A DNA stretch of 64,000 nucleotides from positions 1 to 64,000 of IMG/VR virus record IMGVR_UViG_3300005471_000014; one strand, written 5' to 3'. This DNA comes from a virus. Shown here in pieces: positions 47,493-56,435 of this stretch; within the stretch, counting starts at the first letter, position 1, and every line of letters begins with the position of its first letter. The position numbers and the translations under genes are program-made. The notes beneath the pieces are model-generated. The model was not told where the DNA came from. It saw nothing but the letters and a program-made list of their open reading frames with translations, and ran no database searches.

Positions 47493-50381
47493 TCATGCAA
47501 ATCGCAGCCAAGAGCCGAGGTTCGTTGCGATGAAAATCATCGCGAACGGCAAACTGGCAGTGATCGTCGATGGCGCGCCTGAGATCGAATTGCCGTTGCC
47601 GCTCACCGTGAGCGCCGTGACGGTCTGCGTTGTGGTGACGTGGATGATCTGTCCGTTGAGAGGGCTAGCCGGCATGTTGATCGTGCCGGTGGCGAGGGTG
47701 CCGGCCGGATTCAGGACGAGAATCGTGTCCCGATCGGCGATCGTGATCGTGAAGCCCGTCGAAGGCGTCTGTTGATTCTCGCCGCGAATGCCATTCGCGC
47801 CGGTGAAGTACGCCATACCGGCGACGCCGCTTCCTGCGGCTGCTCCACCGTTGATCGCCACGTTGCCGGCCAGAGCACCGGCGGTGGTGGTCGAAGTACC
47901 TCCGGCGATAGTGACATTGCCGCCGCTCCCACTCGTGACACCGACGCCGCCGTTGATGTTGACGGCACCGCCGCCATTTGTCGCACCTCCGCCCGCGCCG
48001 GCATTGAGATTGAGCGCGCCGCCCGCACCTGCCGTGGCCGCGCCGCCTGCAATCGTGAGCCCGAGTCCGGTCGTGGTGGATGGCGCGCGAAGCGTCCCCG
48101 CTTGGCCAGACTCACCGAGTTCAAGAATGTCCGTCGCAGCGGTGAATGTGAAACCCGCGTCGCCTGCGAACGCGCCTGCGTTGTTGTATTGAACTTGCGT
48201 CGTGCTGCCGCCGGGCGCGGTAGCCGGCGCCGCCTGCCACGTCGGCGCGGAGCCCGATCCATTGGATGTGAGTACGTTAGTGCTGCTGCCGGCACTTCCG
48301 CCCACGAGCCACGCACCCACCGCATCAATCGTGATTCGCGTTGAGCCGTTCGTCGCGAGACTCAGATTCGCGGTGCCACTCCCGGTGCGCGTTCCAGTTG
48401 CGATTGAGACAGTGCCCGCGTTCTGGTTGGTGCCGACGCCGTTGCCGCTGGTGATCGTCGTCGCGCCACCCGCGCCGGTGCCCGCGCCGTTGCCGGAGGT
48501 GAGGGTGATGTTGCCACCCGTGCCCGAACCGGCGGCGCTCGCTGTGAGGGTGATCGAGCCACCATTGGCTGCGCTGCCGCCCGGATTGCCGCCCGTGATC
48601 TGCACGCCTCCCGGTTGTCCAGCGTTCGCCGAAAGGCCGCCCGTGATAATTACGTCGGCGCCGTTGCCATTGGTCGTATTTCCGTTACCACCCTGCAACG
48701 TCAACAAGCCACCATTGCCGGAAGTGCCGCCCCCCGTACCACCGCGCACGAGAACGGACCCACCAGCGCCGGTTCCATTCCCAGCGCCGGCACTCAAAGT
48801 GACGTTGCCGCCTGCTTGATTGCTCGGCGCAATGCCACCGAGTAGTTGTAGCGTCCCGCCGGTGCCACTGCTCGCGCCAGTGCCGGCACGAACGATGAGC
48901 CCTCCGCCCGTCGTGCTCCCCGTTGGCGCTGTGATGATGCCGGTCGTTGCGAGAGAGCCGACCGTCAGAATGTTGTTTGTGTCATCCCAAGTGAGATCAG
49001 CATCACCTGCGAACGCGCCCGAGCTGTTGTATTGAATTTGCGTCGTGCTTCCGGCGGCCGTGCCGGTGCCCGTGTTCTGCCACGTCGGCGGCGTGCCGGT
49101 GCCGTTTGATGTGAGCACCTGTGCCGCATTGCCGGCAGTTGTGCCAGCCATCAGCCAAGCACCATTCGCATCAATGCGAAGCCGTTCCGTGCTGTTGCTG
49201 GTCAATCCCAGTGAATTTGCAGCCGGCCTATACATCCCCACGGTAGGCGGAGAGCTTCCACTGACGCCAACGCGCGGCGCGCTAATCTGACCGCTGAACG
49301 TCGCGGTGCCCGTCCCGAGCTGTGTGAACGTCGGGTTATCGGTCGCGTTGCCGACGCTGATATCTGAGATCGCTGTCGTCGTGCCACGCGTAACCGCGAG
49401 CCAGTTCTTGCCAGCTCCGTCCGCGTCCGTGCGCGTGCGCCCGGTGAGGACGCTCGCGTTCACGTCGAAATCCCATAACTTCAAATCCGCGCCGACATCC
49501 GTCTCATTCAGTAGCAATCGCGGCTCTGCAAGCGACCATGTATGAATTCCGGTCCACGTCGGAACAATCGCCTGCGAAAGTGCCGGTGCGCCATCCGAGC
49601 GGAGTGCGGTCGTCGCCGAGCCATTGACTGCGGCAAGCCCGATCGTCGCTGTCGGATTCGCAAGACCGGTGACGCCGCCAGCGGCGGTTGCCCACGACGC
49701 CGCCGCGCCAGTGCCCGCACTTGTGAGCACCTGTCCCGAGGTGCCATTCGATCCGTTTGCACTGAGTTCGCCCGAGGCACCCACAATGAAGCGATTCGAG
49801 CCGCCCGCGGCCAAGACAATCGTGCCGTTTGCTCCTGCGCCGGCCTTCACGCCGGCAGCGACCGTCACGTTGCCGCCGTTGCCCGCGTTGGCTCCATCGC
49901 CCGCATTGATCTGAATGCCGCCGCCGTTGCCACTTGTTTGCGCATCGCCAGCATTCAAAGCGATCGCGCCACCCGCTCCCGCCGTCCCGCCTCCACCGCC
50001 CAATGTGAGTTGTGCAGGCGTTGTGTCTGTGAGTGGTGCCCCGCCCGAGACAATGAGGCCCGCTGTGGTGCCAGTGCCGATAGCACCGACCGCTGTGCCG
50101 ACAGTCAGCGTGCTACCGGCGTCATTCCATGTGAATTTGGAACTCGCACCGAACGCTCCCGAGTTGTTGTACTGAATCTGTGTGTTCGCGCCGGCTGGAC
50201 TTCCACCGGCGGCGCTGACAATTACCTGCCCAGGCGTGGCCGTGCTGACTGTGATATTCGAGCCGGCCGTGAGAACGCGCGAGTTTGGAAGACCTATCTC
50301 CGTAGAAAAGGTCACGAAGTCTTCGGTGGACGGCGCGCTGCCCCCGCCGCCAGTGATGCCGGGGCCTTCGATGCCGCTCAT
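47493..50381 (-). CDS. Giant Gly-rich beta-helix fibre
   Basis: 962 residues from ATG 50381 (MSGIEGPGITGGGGSAPSTE). Dozens of repeats of the type GGxVxIxxGxG (for example GGNVTVAAGVKAGAGANGTI, GGAVNINGGVGVTSGSGGNV) predict a triple-stranded beta-helix shaft. TQIQYNNSGAFAG-like spacers recur four times. The C-terminal 90 residues (TGFTITIADRDTILVLNPAG...ALTVSGNG) form a cap. Likely a long fibre. Confidence 0.75.
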   Translation of the reverse strand: MSGIEGPGITGGGGSAPSTEDFVTFSTEIGLPNSRVLTAGSNITVSTATPGQVIVSAAGGSPAGANTQIQYNNSGAFGASSKFTWNDAGSTLTVGTAVGAIGTGTTAGLIVSGGAPLTDTTPAQLTLGGGGGTAGAGGAIALNAGDAQTSGNGGGIQINAGDGANAGNGGNVTVAAGVKAGAGANGTIVLAAGGSNRFIVGASGELSANGSNGTSGQVLTSAGTGAAASWATAAGGVTGLANPTATIGLAAVNGSATTALRSDGAPALSQAIVPTWTGIHTWSLAEPRLLLNETDVGADLKLWDFDVNASVLTGRTRTDADGAGKNWLAVTRGTTTAISDISVGNATDNPTFTQLGTGTATFSGQISAPRVGVSGSSPPTVGMYRPAANSLGLTSNSTERLRIDANGAWLMAGTTAGNAAQVLTSNGTGTPPTWQNTGTGTAAGSTTQIQYNSSGAFAGDADLTWDDTNNILTVGSLATTGIITAPTGSTTGGGLIVRAGTGASSGTGGTLQLLGGIAPSNQAGGNVTLSAGAGNGTGAGGSVLVRGGTGGGTSGNGGLLTLQGGNGNTTNGNGADVIITGGLSANAGQPGGVQITGGNPGGSAANGGSITLTASAAGSGTGGNITLTSGNGAGTGAGGATTITSGNGVGTNQNAGTVSIATGTRTGSGTANLSLATNGSTRITIDAVGAWLVGGSAGSSTNVLTSNGSGSAPTWQAAPATAPGGSTTQVQYNNAGAFAGDAGFTFTAATDILELGESGQAGTLRAPSTTTGLGLTIAGGAATAGAGGALNLNAGAGGGATNGGGAVNINGGVGVTSGSGGNVTIAGGTSTTTAGALAGNVAINGGAAAGSGVAGMAYFTGANGIRGENQQTPSTGFTITIADRDTILVLNPAGTLATGTINMPASPLNGQIIHVTTTQTVTALTVSGNGNSISGAPSTITASLPFAMIFIATNLGSWLRFA

Positions 50382-51010
50382 GCGCCGGTCCCCGCCTGAA
50401 GTACGGTCAGCTCCGCCGAGCCCGTACCGGAATTCGTCAGCAATCGAACCGCCGTGACCGGCGAGATGATTGTGCCCACGTCGTCCGCGGTCACATTGGT
50501 CAGGTCCACATGTGCGAACCACACAAACGGGCCTGAACTCGTGAGCACATCTGAGTCGCCCGTGTATTCGAGCGTGACATCCACCGTGCCCGTGACATCG
50601 ATGAATAAACTTACGTCGAACGGATCGATATATAGGTCTAGCGGAATGGGCTGCGAGGCGCCGACACCAGTCGTACCGAATTCGACGTTCGTTCCAACCG
50701 CCCCGCTCGCAGCGATACGCGTCACGGTCAGAAAGTCGAGTGTCGTGCTGACGGTCGTATTGTTGATACCCGTGACGGTGTCAGTGATCGAGGCGCCGGC
50801 CGAGTTCGTCCCGTACACCGTAAAGATGACCGTGGAAATGTTGCCGGTCGAATGACCGGCGACCTTCCGCTGCGCGGTGAGCTGCGCGACGCCTCCCGCA
50901 ACAAGTGCGCCATTGAGAGTGAGATCGGCAGCGCCCACAGTTGTCTGCACCTGCGCGATGCCATCCGCGTCTGCCGTGAGCAGCGCGCGTGTGATGATGA
51001 CTGGACGCAT
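50378..51010 (-). CDS. Beta-rich structural protein at the head of the fibre block
   Basis: 210 residues starting MRPVIITRALLTADADGIAQ. Regular beta-strand pattern with many Thr/Val (GNISTVIFTVYGTNSAGASI). ATGA-coupled to the giant fibre. May be a virion decoration or fibre-base protein. Confidence 0.6.
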   Translation of the reverse strand: MRPVIITRALLTADADGIAQVQTTVGAADLTLNGALVAGGVAQLTAQRKVAGHSTGNISTVIFTVYGTNSAGASITDTVTGINNTTVSTTLDFLTVTRIAASGAVGTNVEFGTTGVGASQPIPLDLYIDPFDVSLFIDVTGTVDVTLEYTGDSDVLTSSGPFVWFAHVDLTNVTADDVGTIISPVTAVRLLTNSGTGSAELTVLQAGTGA

Positions 51011-51024
51011 GAAAGTCCCTCAGA

Positions 51025-51049
51025 GTGCAGCCCCGTTTCCGAGCTGCAC
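51025..51049 (-). terminator. Hairpin upstream of the 210-residue gene
   Basis: GTGCAGC and GCTGCAC (7 bp) close a GC-rich loop in the 60-base gap after the gene at 51072. No U-run; it may be an RNA processing or weak termination site. Confidence 0.35.
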
Positions 51050-51071
51050 CCTGGTGTGAGTTGCGGAGGAG

Positions 51072-52052
51072 TTAAGCGGGATCGGCGGAGGTGTAGCCGG
51101 CCGAGGACGCGTTGCCGTACCAGTTATCGTTGGCGTTCGCCCGTACGTACCCACCCGCGTTCGAGTAAGTGCCGGAGAGGTTGTTGCCTGTGATCTGGTT
51201 GAGACCGGCGCCGCCGGTCAGGTCAATACCGCCCGAGTTGGCGGCGGCCGTGAACGGGCCGATATCGTTGTTCGCGATCAGCGTGTTCTGAGCTGCGCCG
51301 ATGATCTGATTGGTGTTCGTGGTAAATACGTTGTCATGGATATACCACTGATACATCGAGCCACCGGTCACGCGGATCGCAGTCGTCATGTTGTCGAACT
51401 GCGAGAACGCCACCTCCACGTTGTATGGGTTCTCGGTGAAGCTCGTCGCCCCGCATCGAATGCCGATCCCGGTACCTGAGAAACGCATGGCGCGAATCGA
51501 TGCGTGGGAGGCATCGCGCTCCAAGTCTCCCGCTCCGGCGTTGCGCACGATTTCCAGACAGGCGGCGTTCACATCAATCGCCGTCATCAAGAAGTTCGTT
51601 AGGCGCCATCCCTGCTGAAGAATGCGCAGCGTCGCTTGCGCAGCGGTCCCGCCACTTGCCGGCGGAGCCCACTGAGCGGCGGCGTACTGGCCCCCGGCAG
51701 GCGTGGAGTCAGCATGTCGGGGTCTATTGCCGCATCCGTTGATCCAGCAATCGAACACCTGCACAGGCGTCACGAGTTGTTCCGTGATCTTGCCAATGAA
51801 GTTCACGACATCGCCATCGCTGATGACGGTGAATGCCTTCGCCATCGTCAAAAACGGCTGCGTCGGTGCGGTGCCGCTGTATCCATCGCTGCCAGGGCTC
51901 CACCCCGTCGCCGGAATGGTGCTGCTCGCGTTGACGAACCACGTTCGGCCGAAGGCCGACGTGACGAATTTCTGATCGCCGCCGAACAGCGGGACGCCGA
52001 AGCTCGTCACGCCGTTCGGAAAATCAGTGTATGAGTTGTATGGCGCACTCAC
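51072..52052 (-). CDS. Parallel beta-helix structural protein (spike-like)
   Basis: 326 residues. After a head domain (MSAPYNSYTDFPNGVTSFGV) there is PTQPFLTMAKAFTVISDGDV-V, the usual DGD-type entry into a right-handed beta-helix, followed by repeated strand-turn units with Asn/Gly turns (NTLIANNDIGPFTAAANSGG...). Fold like pectate lyase or tailspikes. No obvious catalytic residues seen. May be a head spike or depolymerase-like decoration. Confidence 0.65.
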   Translation of the reverse strand: MSAPYNSYTDFPNGVTSFGVPLFGGDQKFVTSAFGRTWFVNASSTIPATGWSPGSDGYSGTAPTQPFLTMAKAFTVISDGDVVNFIGKITEQLVTPVQVFDCWINGCGNRPRHADSTPAGGQYAAAQWAPPASGGTAAQATLRILQQGWRLTNFLMTAIDVNAACLEIVRNAGAGDLERDASHASIRAMRFSGTGIGIRCGATSFTENPYNVEVAFSQFDNMTTAIRVTGGSMYQWYIHDNVFTTNTNQIIGAAQNTLIANNDIGPFTAAANSGGIDLTGGAGLNQITGNNLSGTYSNAGGYVRANANDNWYGNASSAGYTSADPA

Positions 52053-52055
52053 GGC

Positions 52056-52973
52056 TCATACTCCTGCCGTGCCAAACACGGTTCGCCAGTCCACCCAGTT
52101 CGGCAGATATCTTTCTGAAGACTTGTACCTCATCGAATCTGTGTTGAAGGATGGCTCGCTCGTACGTTCGAGACGACGACGCATCACCAACTTCAGTCCG
52201 TCATCGACATTCGTCTGTACCCACCATGCCGTCGTGGAGGTGAGGCGCGATAGATTCGCCTGCCCTTTCGAGAGCAGACCCATTGATTTGACCGGGTTAA
52301 TGTCATTGTTCGCGGCGCCTGTTCTCAACACGCTCTTTAGCAGCACTTCTGCTTGGAACGTGTTGCTCGGAGAGACCACGAGCGACATCGGATTGAGCCG
52401 AATCTTTTTTCCGCGCGAATCGATCGCCTGCCGCACCTGAATGAGCATCTGCTCAAGCGAAGTTTGCGAAAGTGCCGCCGGAGTCGTGAGCTGATTGCTC
52501 GCTACACCGCCGATGATCGGATGCGAAGTCGAAACGAGTGAGACACCATCACCGCCCGGATAGCTCGCGTTGAACGCGCGATTCAAAATATTTGCACACA
52601 GGGTCTCTTTTGTTTCAATCATCGATTGCGCGAGATGGCGCGCGTACGTTGTGCCAATCTGGATGTGGTCTCCATCTTCCACAAGTACCTTGGTGAGACT
52701 AAAGGCCAAACCAAATACGGCGTACACCGTTCTTTGGATATAGAGCACACCGCCGCTGTCGTAAGTAAATGAAGTCCCTTCTGGCACCTGCGGGGCGACA
52801 CCGAAGCCATAGAGAACGACATCTTCCAAGTACGCGCGCGGAGGAACGTTTGATTGTTCCTTGAACACTTGGCGCCATTCATCGGCGCGTTGATCGTACA
52901 GTCCGTCGAATGCGTCGGAGAGGATTGGCTCTACGACACTTCTGAAATCACTGCTCTGCATAGGCACGGCCAT
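52056..52973 (-). CDS. Major capsid protein, HK97 fold, Mu gpT-like
   Basis: 305 residues. Diagnostic run: YIQRTVYAVFGLAFSLTKVL-VEDGDH, then ARHLAQSMIETKETLCANIL-NRAFNASYPGGDGVSL, and INPVKSMGLLSKG. These fit the Mu gpT-like major head protein family (FGLxFTxEALxDD, LAxSAxQTKExxAANVLNxAF...GGDGxxL). The gene is flanked by a decoration-like gene and, upstream, a scaffold, the normal head cluster order. Confidence 0.85.
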   Translation of the reverse strand: MAVPMQSSDFRSVVEPILSDAFDGLYDQRADEWRQVFKEQSNVPPRAYLEDVVLYGFGVAPQVPEGTSFTYDSGGVLYIQRTVYAVFGLAFSLTKVLVEDGDHIQIGTTYARHLAQSMIETKETLCANILNRAFNASYPGGDGVSLVSTSHPIIGGVASNQLTTPAALSQTSLEQMLIQVRQAIDSRGKKIRLNPMSLVVSPSNTFQAEVLLKSVLRTGAANNDINPVKSMGLLSKGQANLSRLTSTTAWWVQTNVDDGLKLVMRRRLERTSEPSFNTDSMRYKSSERYLPNWVDWRTVFGTAGV

Positions 52974-52985
52974 TTTGGTTTCTCC

Positions 52986-53540
52986 TTAGTAGCCGGCCGT
53001 TGCCGACTGATTTTGATGCTCGTTGATCCGCACGCGCACGACGGTGAATGCGTCACCCCATGCGTTCGTGGGCGAGAGGGAGATACCGATGACCTGAAGC
53101 CCCGCAGTCGTGACGGCGGGCGTATCGATCGTCACGCTCGAAAGGCCCGTGATCGTGTTGCCGGAGTTGGTCGTGTTCGCGGACCAGTCGGCTTCCTCGC
53201 CGATGTCGCTCTCCGTGATCGAACCCGAGCCTTGGATTTCGTAGATCGTCGCCGGATCAGACGTGAACCAGCACACGATGTCGGTGGCACTCGTGGATGC
53301 CGGCCACTTGTTGCTGAAGTTTCGGCGACCGTTCACGTCGGTGTACTGCACGCCTGCGAACGAGCCGATCGCGGCCGAGCCCGCGGCTGCAAGCGTGATT
53401 ACACCGTCGAGATACGCGACCGGCGAATACTGAAAAATGTTCGACGTATATCCGGTCGCGATCGAGCCCGACACGGGAATGATGGTGCCCGAGGGGTGAT
53501 AGACCGGCTTCAGTCCGAACGGGGCGGACACAGTAGACAT
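52986..53540 (-). CDS. Capsid-associated (decoration-type) protein
   Basis: 184 residues starting MSTVSAPFGLKPVYHPSGTI; beta-rich, with YSPVAYLDGVITLAAAGSAA and a Thr/Ser-rich tail. The opening (xAPFGLxPVxHxSG) recurs in phage structural proteins encoded directly before Mu gpT-like capsid genes. Function: capsid stabilisation is the likely role. Confidence 0.75.
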   Translation of the reverse strand: MSTVSAPFGLKPVYHPSGTIIPVSGSIATGYTSNIFQYSPVAYLDGVITLAAAGSAAIGSFAGVQYTDVNGRRNFSNKWPASTSATDIVCWFTSDPATIYEIQGSGSITESDIGEEADWSANTTNSGNTITGLSSVTIDTPAVTTAGLQVIGISLSPTNAWGDAFTVVRVRINEHQNQSATAGY

Positions 53541-53576
53541 GGGGAACTCCGGGAACTGGTCATGACCTTCCCGCCC

Positions 53577-54140
53577 TCACGTCTCGCCAAACTCATCGGC
53601 GAAGTTCGGAGGCGCGGGACCCTTCCCCAGTTGCGCGGTTCCGTCGAAGAGCTTCACGGGGCCGACCGCTCCATGCGTGGCCTCTTGCTGCTTCAGGACT
53701 TCGGCGACGATCGCGCTCTCTTCCTCAAGCGGTTGCTCGTGGTGAGAGATCGTCATGTAGTCTTGATAGACAGACAGAGGCAGCTTCGCAGCCAACATCT
53801 CGTTGATGCCGACAAACCCCTGATACTCGCCCGTCTTTACGTTGGCGAAATCAAACCCCGGAATCTCGCTCGCTTTGATGAGCTGATAGCCCAATCGCAT
53901 GCGCGCTTGAATGGAGTCTTTGGGATTCGTCGTCGTCAACCAGCAAACGTGAAAGCCCGGTATCGCGGGCAAATCCGGCAAATGGGTCTGATAGAGCCCC
54001 TTTCTGTACGCTTCGCGTCGCTCTTCATCAGACAGCGCTCGGTTCTCTCGGAGGCTGCGCTCTTGCGCGCGCCGATCTACGCGAGACTCCGCGGTCTTTC
54101 GTTTGAGTCGCGAATCCAAAAATGGGGCATTGGTGGTCAC
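53577..54140 (-). CDS. Head-module protein of unknown role
   Basis: 187 residues from GTG 54140 after GGAGAACG. VTTNAPFLDSRLKRKTAESR, then FHVCWLTTTNPKDSIQARMR and GFVGINEMLAAKLPLSVYQD. I recall this HVCWLTTTNxxDSIxxRxRxGY motif in phage proteins between scaffold and capsid genes. C-terminal Gly/Pro-rich. Confidence 0.65.
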   Translation of the reverse strand: MTTNAPFLDSRLKRKTAESRVDRRAQERSLRENRALSDEERREAYRKGLYQTHLPDLPAIPGFHVCWLTTTNPKDSIQARMRLGYQLIKASEIPGFDFANVKTGEYQGFVGINEMLAAKLPLSVYQDYMTISHHEQPLEEESAIVAEVLKQQEATHGAVGPVKLFDGTAQLGKGPAPPNFADEFGET

Positions 54141-54163
54141 ACCGTTCTCCGGTCTGTCCCGAT

Positions 54164-55162
54164 TCAAGATCGATTGGACGCAGATACTTCCGCGTCCCAC
54201 TCTGCGTATCGTTTGAGCATGCGGTTGCGGGTCACAGGGTCGTCCCACACTCCGTACTGCTTCATCGCTTCCTTGCGCTCCGCCGAGACATAGACCTCAC
54301 CCTTTCGGAGTGGACGCTCGCGCCCACCTGAACTGAATTTCGGCCCGGCCTTCGGACGGGGTTTCTCGTCCTCGTCCTCCACGTCGTCGTCATCGTCGGC
54401 GCGCGCTCGCGCGCCTTTGAACTTCTCGGGAAGGCGGCGCTTCACACGCTCCGTCAGTTCTTCCCAGTATTCGGGTGTCGACGGATCGAATCCCTCGCCC
54501 GCCAACGACTCATCAATCGCGCGCACGACGACGCTGTGCTCATCAGTTCCGTTGAAATCGAACCAGTCGTGCTCGCTCGCCCACTCGCGCGCGTGGCGCA
54601 CGATGCGCGGATCAGGTTTCTGCACCTCGGGCTCGCGGCGCTGCTGCTGGACGGCTTCCGCCTGCTGCTTGCGCTGCTGCTTCGCTGTGCCCAATTCCGC
54701 CAACTGATCGCGCAACTGATCGCGGATGCGCTGCGCTTCGACGAACTCCTCGGCGCCCGTGCCGTTGGGTTTCTTCAAAGCCTCCGCGATCACGCGATCC
54801 GCGTTGTTGAGTTGCGCCTGAATCGTGTTGATGCGCTGATCGACGGCGGCGCTCTCGTTCTGAGCCGTGCGCCCTTCGACCGCCATCAAGCGCTTCTCCA
54901 AATCCTCATTGCGCTGGCGGAAGTAGTTGTACTCAAGGCGCTCGCGGGCTCGCGACGCCTTGGCTCGTTCACGGCGCTCTCTCGCTGACTCGCGCCTCTT
55001 CGCACCGACTTGAGGTTTGTCGTCGCCTTCGGGTTCGTCGCCAGCACCGAGGCGCTTATCCTCCGGCTCGTCCTCCGTCTCGGGAGGCGCCTCGGCGAGC
55101 CCTTCAGCTCCCGGCCCAACCGGAATTAGTTTCTCTTCGTCAGCTTTCGCGGCTTCGCCCAC
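54164..55162 (-). CDS. Scaffolding protein
   Basis: 332 residues, acidic head (EAPPETEDEPEDKRLGAGDE), a long coiled coil (ERLEYNYFRQRNEDLEKRLM...), acidic DDDDDVEDEDE stretch and a helical C-terminus (RKEAMKQYGVWDDPVTRNRM). Disordered acidic N-terminus plus coiled coil in front of the capsid gene is the usual scaffold pattern. No protease motif. Confidence 0.7.
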   Translation of the reverse strand: MGEAAKADEEKLIPVGPGAEGLAEAPPETEDEPEDKRLGAGDEPEGDDKPQVGAKRRESARERRERAKASRARERLEYNYFRQRNEDLEKRLMAVEGRTAQNESAAVDQRINTIQAQLNNADRVIAEALKKPNGTGAEEFVEAQRIRDQLRDQLAELGTAKQQRKQQAEAVQQQRREPEVQKPDPRIVRHAREWASEHDWFDFNGTDEHSVVVRAIDESLAGEGFDPSTPEYWEELTERVKRRLPEKFKGARARADDDDDVEDEDEKPRPKAGPKFSSGGRERPLRKGEVYVSAERKEAMKQYGVWDDPVTRNRMLKRYAEWDAEVSASNRS

Positions 55163-55173
55163 GGCAATGCCTC

Positions 55174-55611
55174 TCAGATGTACGCGACCACAGACAGCGG
55201 GTCGCAGGTGATGCGGCCGATGAGATCGAGGTCATCGAAGACCACGAACGTCACGTACTCATCGGTGGTATTGGGAATGGCAACGCCCCATCGATCGCCG
55301 CCGAACTGCGGCACACGGACGTACTCGCCCGGCGCGCACCACGCGCCCTCTACCCAACTCACGCCCTGGTCGCGGTTCTTGAAGGCAAGCGGCCCGAGAG
55401 CGCGAACGCGCGCGATCTGAGTGAGTTCGTGCTCTACGCCGCGCGCAGCCGGCGCGACGATGATCCCGCTCGCGGTTCGCGTCTTGGCTCTGCGAATCTG
55501 CACGAGCACGCGCGATCCGTATGGCACGAGTCCCGGATCAACGTCCGGAAACGCATCCTCAAGCGAGGAGTAATTGAAAGTCGGGCGCGCAACGGCGGCG
55601 ACTTGCGGCAT
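55174..55611 (-). CDS. GroES-like co-chaperonin
   Basis: 145 residues from ATG 55611 (MPQVAAVARPTFNYSSLEDA). VPYGSRVLVQIRRAKTRTAS-GIIVAP corresponds to the Hsp10 start (xPLxDRVLVxRxxxxxxTxGGIxLP), and a later GEYVRVPQFGGDR-WGVAI plus VFDDLDLIGRI completes the barrel. Phage Hsp10s such as T4 gp31 replace host GroES during capsid folding, consistent with the position beside the scaffold and capsid genes. The mobile loop is unusual. Confidence 0.7.
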   Translation of the reverse strand: MPQVAAVARPTFNYSSLEDAFPDVDPGLVPYGSRVLVQIRRAKTRTASGIIVAPAARGVEHELTQIARVRALGPLAFKNRDQGVSWVEGAWCAPGEYVRVPQFGGDRWGVAIPNTTDEYVTFVVFDDLDLIGRITCDPLSVVAYI

Positions 55612-55723
55612 CGGAGACAGCTCACTCTGCAAAGCATCCGAACGCCTGCCATGCACGCTCGCGCACCCTCCACGGAGCGAAGGCACACGCCTGGCGAACA
55701 GCGTGCAAAACAGGGGCTAGGGA

Positions 55724-55951
55724 TCAGCGCTCGTCGCGGCGTTCCGAGAAATCGGGATCGCCTTCGTTGAGGCAGTGCTCAAGGATTGACCGGGCCATAT
55801 CAATAGCCTGGCGCATTCCGCAGGAGTGGCCGTAGCCATAGAGTGTTTGGTCAGCCGGAGTGATGGACTCCTCGGCCAGCCGGGCTCTCAGCTTCGTCAA
55901 CTCATCAATCGCACGTTCAAGGGGCGAGAGTGCATCTACACGTTTGAACAC
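55724..55951 (-). CDS. Hypothetical 75-residue late protein
   Basis: GTG start at 55951, inside the third copy of the shared 20-bp element. MFKRVDALSPLERAIDELTK-LRARLAEE is helical. Unknown. Confidence 0.5.
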   Translation of the reverse strand: MFKRVDALSPLERAIDELTKLRARLAEESITPADQTLYGYGHSCGMRQAIDMARSILEHCLNEGDPDFSERRDER

Positions 55952-55969
55952 GTCAACCTTCGCAACACC
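55951..55969 (-). repeat. 20-bp shared element, copy 3
   Basis: CGTCAACCTTCGCAACACC matches copies 1 and 2 in 17 of 19 positions. The GTG start of the next gene is at its 3' end on the - strand. Confidence 0.5.
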
Positions 55970-55975
55970 CCGCGC

Positions 55976-56146
55976 CTACTTGCGATAGTTCCATTTCATG
56001 GGAAGTACATCGGGCAATCGCAGGAACGGTGGCGGCGCGTACTCCTCCTCATGCAGGGCATTGAGGATGTCTTCGAGTGGCAGATGCTCGCCGGCACGTT
56101 CCGCCTGCATTCGCAGAAGCGTGCGCTCGATGTCGCAGCAGTTCAT
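55976..56146 (-). CDS. Small 56-residue late protein
   Basis: Start overlaps the stop of the gene before it (ATGA). MNCCDIERTLLRMQAERAGE-HLPLEDILNALHEEEYAPPP-FLRLP ends MKWNYRK. Natural composition; role unknown. Confidence 0.6.
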   Translation of the reverse strand: MNCCDIERTLLRMQAERAGEHLPLEDILNALHEEEYAPPPFLRLPDVLPMKWNYRK

Positions 56147-56292
56147 CTGCCGCGTCCGCTCGGTCGCATCATCTTCTTCTTCACGACCCGGCCGCCCTTT
56201 TTGTAACCGGGGTTCGGCTTGGGATTCGGTGGCGGTTCCAGTCCTTTGCCTTCCGCGAGTCGATAGCGTTGTCGTACAGCTTCGTCTGACAT
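56143..56292 (-). CDS. Small basic late protein
   Basis: 49 residues: MSDEAVRQRYRLAEGKGLEP-PPNPKPNPGYKKGGRVVKKK, ending SGRGR. The GYKKGGRVVKKK end resembles the basic GG motif of other late proteins here. Follows the small membrane gene. Unknown. Confidence 0.6.
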   Translation of the reverse strand: MSDEAVRQRYRLAEGKGLEPPPNPKPNPGYKKGGRVVKKKMMRPSGRGR

Positions 56293-56305
56293 GATTACGT
56301 TTCCT

Positions 56306-56425
56306 TCAGGTAGTAGAGAGATGCGCGAGGACGATCTTCACCAGAATGATCGCGAGGAGCACGATCGCGCCAATAAGGGTGAGCGTGCGCCACCCATGTT
56401 CATGCCAATACTCGCGGAGTTTCAT
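56306..56425 (-). CDS. Tiny membrane protein next to the portal gene
   Basis: 39 residues: short polar head (MKLREYWHEHGWRT), then one hydrophobic helix (LTLIGAIVLLAIILVKIVLA). Placed directly after portal. Could assist lysis or virion assembly. No family known. Confidence 0.55.
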   Translation of the reverse strand: MKLREYWHEHGWRTLTLIGAIVLLAIILVKIVLAHLSTT

Positions 56426-56435
56426 AGATCACCTG

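Noticed and set aside
47493-50381. Many + strand frames opposite the giant fibre
   Set aside because: Pro/Ala-rich shadows of a Gly-rich repeat gene; no starts or ribosome sites.
52590-52606. TTTGCACACAGG half-match to the operator
   Set aside because: Only one half-site and inside the capsid gene; likely chance.
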